In this document: one piece after another, positions 60,167 through 64,000 of the stretch
Numbering within the stretch: the stretch's first letter is position 1
How the letters are laid out: each line of letters starts with the position of its first letter
DNA from: AV40 sp038230255
GTDB lineage: Bacteria > Verrucomicrobiota > Verrucomicrobiia > Chthoniobacterales > UBA10450
Length of the DNA: 64,000 nt
Direction: 5' to 3'
Assembly (NCBI GenBank): GCA_038230255.1
Contig: JBBRNP010000002.1
Coordinates: 248,001 to 312,000, forward strand
Notes under the pieces: model-generated
Told to the model about the DNA's origin: nothing
The model's database searches: none
Seen by the model: only the letters and a program-made list of their open reading frames with translations
Made by a program: the position numbers and the translations under genes

Positions 60167-61579
60167 TCAAGCTGCTACCGCTGCTCGATAGCCGAAGAAT
60201 TCGCGCTCTTTGATGATCCGCACAACTTCCGGCGGCACCATTTCCTCCCAACTTTCGTCGCCTGCTTTTAACTTGGCTAGCACAGCCGGCGGATAGATCC
60301 GCAGAAAATCTTTCTGGTAATCGGTGATCTCCTCGATGTGGCGATTGTCGATCAAGTATTGATAAAGCGATTGCAGATTCGGGGCGACTTCAACCTGCGT
60401 CGCAGTTTTAATGTTCCCGGTCTTCTCATCGATCATCGGATAGACGTAAAGCTTCAGGCCGTGCTTGAACATCCGCCCGAGTGCTTCGAGAATTCCGCCT
60501 TCGAGATTGAGATAATATTTCTCGTCGAGAATTTCGATCAAACTCGGGACGCCCATAACCAGGCCGATCATTCGATTGGTGTAGCGCGAGAGATAACTGG
60601 CCAACCGATAATATTCGCCAAACTTCGAGATCAAGACCGTGCGACCGAGCGCGCCGAGGACGTCCACCCGTGCCAGGAAATCGGCGTGATTGAGTTGGCC
60701 TTCCGAAAGCAGATTCTCCAGCGTCATCTCCATCAGCACGACCAGCTCTTTTTCTGAGCAACCGCTTTCCTTCAGAAACTGGCGGCGCGCGCCTTCCAAC
60801 ATGTCGTTGGTCGCATAAGTCACCGGCCGGAAACTGCCGCGTTCAATCAGGATCGCTTTCTTGTGCAAAATTTCGGATGGCTGCACCATTTCACCGTCGG
60901 CCGTGAACATCACCGCATCGGTCAAACCCTGGCTTACCAGTTGAAGGCTCATCAACCGATTGTCGATGTTGGCGTATGCCGGCCCGGAAAACTTGATCAG
61001 GTCGACCTGAATTGTTTCGGGCGCGAGGTTTTCCTGCAGTGACGAGATCAATCGTTCCGGTTCGGAATGATAAAACGCGCCGTATAGCAGGTTCACCCCG
61101 ACTACGCCGAGCGCCTCCTGCTGATCGACGTTCGATTCGTCGAGCATGCGCACGTGGATGATGATCTGGCTCGGTTCGGTTCGCGGTGCGGATTGAAAGC
61201 GCACCCCCAGCCAGCCGTGCGATTCGTTGTGCTCTTTGAAACTCCGGGCCGCGACCGTGTCAGCAAAAACAAAAAACGCTCGCTCAGCGCCAAGCTTCTT
61301 GTCCAGGCGCTCCAATAAAAGGTTGTACTCGTGGTCGAGCATCGTGTTCAAGCGCACTCGACTCACGTAACGATCGGCAGGTCCGTAGATCGCGTCGCTG
61401 AAGGTCATATCGTAGGCCGACATCGTCTTGGCGATCGTGCCGGCCGCGCCGCCGACGTGAAAAAATCTCCGCGCCACTTCCTGGCCTGCGCCAATTTCGG
61501 CGAAGGTTCCGTACTTTTGTCGATCGAGATTGATTTGGAACGCCTTTCGGTTCGTCCCGACGTCCATCTCTGCCTTCAT
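60167..61579 (-). CDS. Conserved protein of unknown function (about 470 aa)
   Basis: The 470-aa soluble protein starts MKAEMDVGTNRKAFQINLDR. It matches a widespread bacterial family with the phrase QKYGTFAEIGAGQEVARRFFHVGGAAGTIAKTMSAYDMTFSDAIYG and the C-terminal YRLASYLSRYTNRMIGLVMG. Some database copies carry names such as 'TonB-dependent receptor' or 'nicotinate-nucleotide adenylyltransferase', but the sequence shows neither a signal peptide nor a barrel plug, so I do not apply them. It sits upstream of the pilM cluster and may share its transcript. Confidence 0.82.
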   Translation of the reverse strand: MKAEMDVGTNRKAFQINLDRQKYGTFAEIGAGQEVARRFFHVGGAAGTIAKTMSAYDMTFSDAIYGPADRYVSRVRLNTMLDHEYNLLLERLDKKLGAERAFFVFADTVAARSFKEHNESHGWLGVRFQSAPRTEPSQIIIHVRMLDESNVDQQEALGVVGVNLLYGAFYHSEPERLISSLQENLAPETIQVDLIKFSGPAYANIDNRLMSLQLVSQGLTDAVMFTADGEMVQPSEILHKKAILIERGSFRPVTYATNDMLEGARRQFLKESGCSEKELVVLMEMTLENLLSEGQLNHADFLARVDVLGALGRTVLISKFGEYYRLASYLSRYTNRMIGLVMGVPSLIEILDEKYYLNLEGGILEALGRMFKHGLKLYVYPMIDEKTGNIKTATQVEVAPNLQSLYQYLIDNRHIEEITDYQKDFLRIYPPAVLAKLKAGDESWEEMVPPEVVRIIKEREFFGYRAAVAA

Positions 61580-61585
61580 GCGATA

Positions 61586-61611
61586 CTGTAGCGGCGGTCT
61601 ACAGCCGCCGC
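61586..61611 (+). repeat. REP-like GTAG hairpin (RAYT TIR family)
   Basis: CTGTAGCGGCGGTCTACAGC then CGCCGC. It shares the first 16 bases with the RAYT terminal repeat and forms a hairpin. It lies between the batE stop and the conserved gene's start. Confidence 0.88.
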
Positions 61612-61624
61612 AAAAAGGCGAGAA

Positions 61625-62368
61625 CTAAAGCTGCACTTGCTCGGCGCTATTCGTTGGCATCCAGCCGCGTAAATTATTCGGCAGCGCCACGTAAATCCAA
61701 TCGCCGCGCTGGCTGACGATTTTGATTTCACTACCGGCCGGCAGGGTCAAAACGCGATTGGCATTGTCAGCAGTTGCAAGTCGGGCTTCGACATTCTCTC
61801 CGGTTACAATCGCCAATCCACGGCCATTTTTGCCGTGACTGAGTTGATAAATCGCCAAAATGCCAATCGCGAAGATCGACAACGACAAGACCGACAATGC
61901 AATTGCAGCGCCACTGCGCCTTCTCCTAAAGATAAATGCCGCGATCGAAAACAGACTGATCCAAAAAGCGATTGCGCCTGTGACGGCGTACTGATTTTCG
62001 TTGGCCAACGCCAATACCCGTTCCCATCTACCTGGAATCAATTCGAGTGCGCGCGCTTCGTCACGTGCGACTCGCAGATTCGCCTGGGCTTCGGGATGAT
62101 GCGGCTCGAGCGCAAGCGCGCGCTCGTAATTGAGAACGGCATGGCCGAAATTATTTTTCCGGAAATAAGCATTACCCAAATTGTAAAAAACATTGGGAGT
62201 GTCCTCTCCGGAACGCACCAGCTCTTCATAGTCAGCAATTGCCGCTTTGAAATCGCCGGCGGCATATTCCTGATTGGCTTTGGCAAATTGTGCGGCGGGC
62301 TGCGCCATCAAAAATGGCGCGCTAAATAAACTGAGAGCAATGCAAGTGAGAGCTATTCGAGTTTTCAT
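61625..62368 (-). CDS. BatE-like TPR/SH3 protein
   Basis: The 247-aa protein has a signal peptide (IALTCIALSLFSAPFLMAQP), TPR repeats (EYAAGDFKAAIADYEELVRS, NVFYNLGNAYFRKNNFGHAV), two helices (AIAFWISLFSIAAFIF, LSVLSLSIFAIGILAIYQL) and a C-terminal bacterial SH3 domain (AIVTGENVEARLATADNANR ... GDWIYVALPNNLRGWMPTN). This is the BatE layout of the Bat operon. It overlaps batD by 4 bp. Confidence 0.9.
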   Translation of the reverse strand: MKTRIALTCIALSLFSAPFLMAQPAAQFAKANQEYAAGDFKAAIADYEELVRSGEDTPNVFYNLGNAYFRKNNFGHAVLNYERALALEPHHPEAQANLRVARDEARALELIPGRWERVLALANENQYAVTGAIAFWISLFSIAAFIFRRRRSGAAIALSVLSLSIFAIGILAIYQLSHGKNGRGLAIVTGENVEARLATADNANRVLTLPAGSEIKIVSQRGDWIYVALPNNLRGWMPTNSAEQVQL

Positions 62369-64000
62369 GCGCGCAGACTTTCCAGCAATCTCAGGAGTTC
62401 TTCTCGTTCGTTGATCGAGATCTTACCGGCTCCGTTCCCACTTCCGCTGAACCGCAATTCGTCACTGCGCTCGAATAGTGTGCGGAGCTGTGCTTGCTCG
62501 TGTTCACCCAAATCAAAAGCTCGCGCTGCGGTATCAGCGTCCACCGCGTTCGGGTTCATGTTTTTGGCGAGGGCCGTTTTTACGCGCACGACCTGCGACG
62601 CATTTGAAAAGTATTCCTGTGGCGATAACTCGCTTCGCCGCAACTTCCGCAGGAGCTTAGCAGATTCCTGCTGCAACTCTGCCATCCGCCGGGCGTCGCG
62701 ATTGTCGATCTTCGCTTGCCGAATTGTCCAGCCGATGAATCCCAACAACAGAACGAACGGCGCTAATTGCGCGATCCAGAAAATCGGTCGCGCATAAATT
62801 GGGGTAAAGGATCGGACGCGCCCGAGATCCGTCATCTGATACAAAATGTCCTGCGGCTTGGCTGTTGGCGCAGGCGTCACAGCCACCGTTGCTGTTGGGG
62901 TCGCAGCTGTTGCTCCGGCGGCTGGAGCTGTTGCAGCGCTTGCGGCCGGCGCGGCTCCGCCTTCGACCTGGATCGGGACCGGATTGCTCCGCAAGGTGAC
63001 GTAATTCTCTTTCACTGGGTCGAAGTAGGCGAAAACCAGCGGCGGCACGGCCGGTTTCTTTTCGTTAGGCGCGATCACCATCTCGAAAGTTTTCTCGCCA
63101 CTGATGCCGACGTCATCGTCCTGTTTAAATTTCGAGGAGGGCGGATACTTGTGCCAGCCCCGTTCGTCCTCGAGTACGGGCCCATTCATCCGATCAAAAT
63201 TTCCTCGACCGGTGATCGTCGATGTCGCTGTGATCGGATCGCCCACTTGCACAGTCTTCGGTTTTGCGTCCGCCGTCATGGTGAAATTGCCAATGGCGCC
63301 GGAAAAATTGGGCGGTGCATTCGGGGGAAGCGGCTTCACGTTGAGCGTGACCGGTTCGCTTCGAATCGGCAATTCGGTTCGCTCGCCCATGCTTCCAAAC
63401 GGGTCGCTGAAGAACGGATCGGAGAACGGGTCATCTAAATTAAACAGATCGAACGGCGATCGTGGACGCGTTGTTCGCGGGGCGCTCGGTCGTCGCGGCA
63501 GAACTACAGCGGCCTTGGCGGTGACCGGTCCGACTTCAAATTTTCCAGGCCGCGCGGCCGCGATCGCGGTCTTGAACGTGTAAACTTGATAAGTTCTGCC
63601 GCCGATTGTTTCCAAGTTTTCGCGCGGTTGCTGCAGCTTTTGGGTGGTAAAACCCTGACCGGAAAGTTCGGGTCCCTCGTGGAGCCGGCCACGTGCGCGG
63701 CTATCGAATCCCAATCGAATTACGGCCGGTACCATCTCGCCGACATAGGCATCCTTTTTTGCAACAACCAACTCCGCGAAAGCCAGCTTGCTCCCAACCG
63801 TGCTTTGTCCGCTTTGAGGCGCGCCGGCCGAGCTGCCGGACCTATTGGATCCCTGCGCTACATTCAACACCAGTTCGGGCGTGCGCAGCGAATCGTTTCC
63901 GACCCGGACCGTCTGAGGCGGAATTTTAAACTGCCCGGCCTTCAAGGGCAGAATTGTGTAATTGTAGGTTACGCTGCTGTTGACGTCGAAATTGTGCATC
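62365..64000 (-). CDS. BatD-family protein (5' end outside the window)
   Basis: At least 545 residues are present; the frame is open to the right edge, and the ATG at 63999 is probably internal. BatD proteins have a signal peptide (not in view), beta-rich domains such as SSVTYNYTILPLKAGQFKIPPQTV, KTVQVGDPITATSTITGRGN, and one C-terminal transmembrane helix (IFWIAQLAPFVLLLGFIGWT) before a cytosolic tail. Bat proteins belong to an aerotolerance and envelope-stress system with MoxR ATPases and vWA proteins. A Pro/Ala/Thr-rich linker (about residues 350-385 of the visible part) precedes the helix. The decamer at 62703 lies in its tail. Confidence 0.9.
   Translation of the reverse strand, partial: MHNFDVNSSVTYNYTILPLKAGQFKIPPQTVRVGNDSLRTPELVLNVAQGSNRSGSSAGAPQSGQSTVGSKLAFAELVVAKKDAYVGEMVPAVIRLGFDSRARGRLHEGPELSGQGFTTQKLQQPRENLETIGGRTYQVYTFKTAIAAARPGKFEVGPVTAKAAVVLPRRPSAPRTTRPRSPFDLFNLDDPFSDPFFSDPFGSMGERTELPIRSEPVTLNVKPLPPNAPPNFSGAIGNFTMTADAKPKTVQVGDPITATSTITGRGNFDRMNGPVLEDERGWHKYPPSSKFKQDDDVGISGEKTFEMVIAPNEKKPAVPPLVFAYFDPVKENYVTLRSNPVPIQVEGGAAPAASAATAPAAGATAATPTATVAVTPAPTAKPQDILYQMTDLGRVRSFTPIYARPIFWIAQLAPFVLLLGFIGWTIRQAKIDNRDARRMAELQQESAKLLRKLRRSELSPQEYFSNASQVVRVKTALAKNMNPNAVDADTAARAFDLGEHEQAQLRTLFERSDELRFSGSGNGAGKISINEREELLRLLESLRA

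Larger units (their letters stand above)
2328..62712. repeat. Over-represented decamer TGTCGATCTT / AAGATCGACA (at least 32 exact copies)
   Basis: Plus-strand TGTCGATCTT begins at 2820, 7665, 8462, 9455, 13848, 19565, 24893, 26692, 27609, 28324, 33145, 36823, 37912, 41962, 45415, 46254, 51094, 52485, 52831 and 62703. Its reverse complement AAGATCGACA begins at 2328, 11713, 13573, 17188, 18635, 20957, 26046, 39400, 40201, 40568, 42985 and 61872. The base before the T is A or T in all copies but one (28324). Copies occur in all three reading frames, on both strands and between genes. Confidence 0.9.

Noticed and set aside
60167..61579. TonB-dependent receptor
   Set aside because: The name attaches to relatives in databases, but there is no signal peptide, plug or beta-barrel pattern. 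Kept as unknown.
2328..62712. Decamer explained by a Val-Asp-Leu codon preference
   Set aside because: Only some copies encode VDL. Others are in the other two frames, antisense or intergenic, and the preceding A/T is conserved as well.
1..64000. CRISPR array, rRNA operon, prophage or secondary-metabolite cluster
   Set aside because: No regularly spaced direct repeats with unique spacers, no rRNA-like sequence, no phage structural genes and no PKS/NRPS modules were seen.

Overview
The window is a bacterial chromosome segment from a Gram-negative organism with a mid-50s %GC content judged by eye. Evidence for Gram-negative: lpxK, a LolC/E-type permease, PilMNO(P)-like genes, a TonB-like protein and the BatD/BatE pair. 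The tiny AURKAIP1/COX24 protein, the SufS-SufU pair, BatD/E and the style of the dispersed hairpins suggest a soil Verrucomicrobiota (Spartobacteria/Chthoniobacterales-like) genome. That placement is inference, because no rRNA is present. Most of the window is ordinary core genome, densely packed, with three tRNAs, no CRISPR array, no prophage and no rRNA. The longest stretch without a gene is about 220 bases.

Layout. 0-6 kb: tRNA-Pro, the 34-aa basic COX24-type protein, two large TPR proteins and an AI-2E-family permease. 6-13 kb: a CPDase/RtcB RNA end-processing pair, an OBAP protein, sufS-sufU, DUF2237, an NlpC/P60-like enzyme and a LolC/E permease. 13-19 kb: cupins, a standalone LigD-type polymerase, a REP-associated tyrosine transposase (RAYT) with perfect terminal inverted repeats, lpxK and thrB. 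19-30 kb: an rRNA methyltransferase-like gene, dodecin, acs followed by a coiled-coil membrane protein, a VanX-like dipeptidase, an amino-acid permease and a run of cutA, mnmA and alkyladenine glycosylase. 30-37 kb: a 5'-nucleotidase, a VOC protein, a GntR/YtrA-type ABC operon with a perfect 24-bp operator-like palindrome, and two tandem membrane-anchored quinone-reductase-like dehydrogenases. 37-50 kb: an ATP-grasp-like protein, ruvA, a GT39 glycosyltransferase, PAP2, tRNA-Ser, a PA0069-type radical SAM protein, an OPA transporter, tRNA-Val, OsmC, glyQS, an LTA-synthase-like sulfatase and murI. 50-64 kb: valS, cstA, a vanadium-haloperoxidase-like protein, pilM-pilN-pilO-(pilP), a conserved unknown and batE-batD (batD runs off the right edge).

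Three layers of repeats are the most unusual content. (1) The decamer TGTCGATCTT/AAGATCGACA occurs at least 32 times in 64 kb (about 0.12 expected by chance). It is preceded by A or T in 31 of 32 cases, lies on both strands, and falls inside and between genes in all reading frames. Its length and density resemble DNA-uptake sequences, and the window also carries type IV pilus genes. (2) A RAYT is flanked by perfect 26-bp inverted repeats. The same motif, or others with the same GTAG...CTAC layout, recurs around the window, including a 63-bp copy sitting in frame inside valS. (3) Five copies of an 80-180 bp hairpin begin TGTCAT and end ATGACA. Other repeats have also become protein-coding inside a 5'-nucleotidase, an ATP-grasp-like protein and a GT39 glycosyltransferase. 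Separately, a diverged 23-codon murI tail abuts the LTA-synthase gene and records replacement or insertion at the murI locus.
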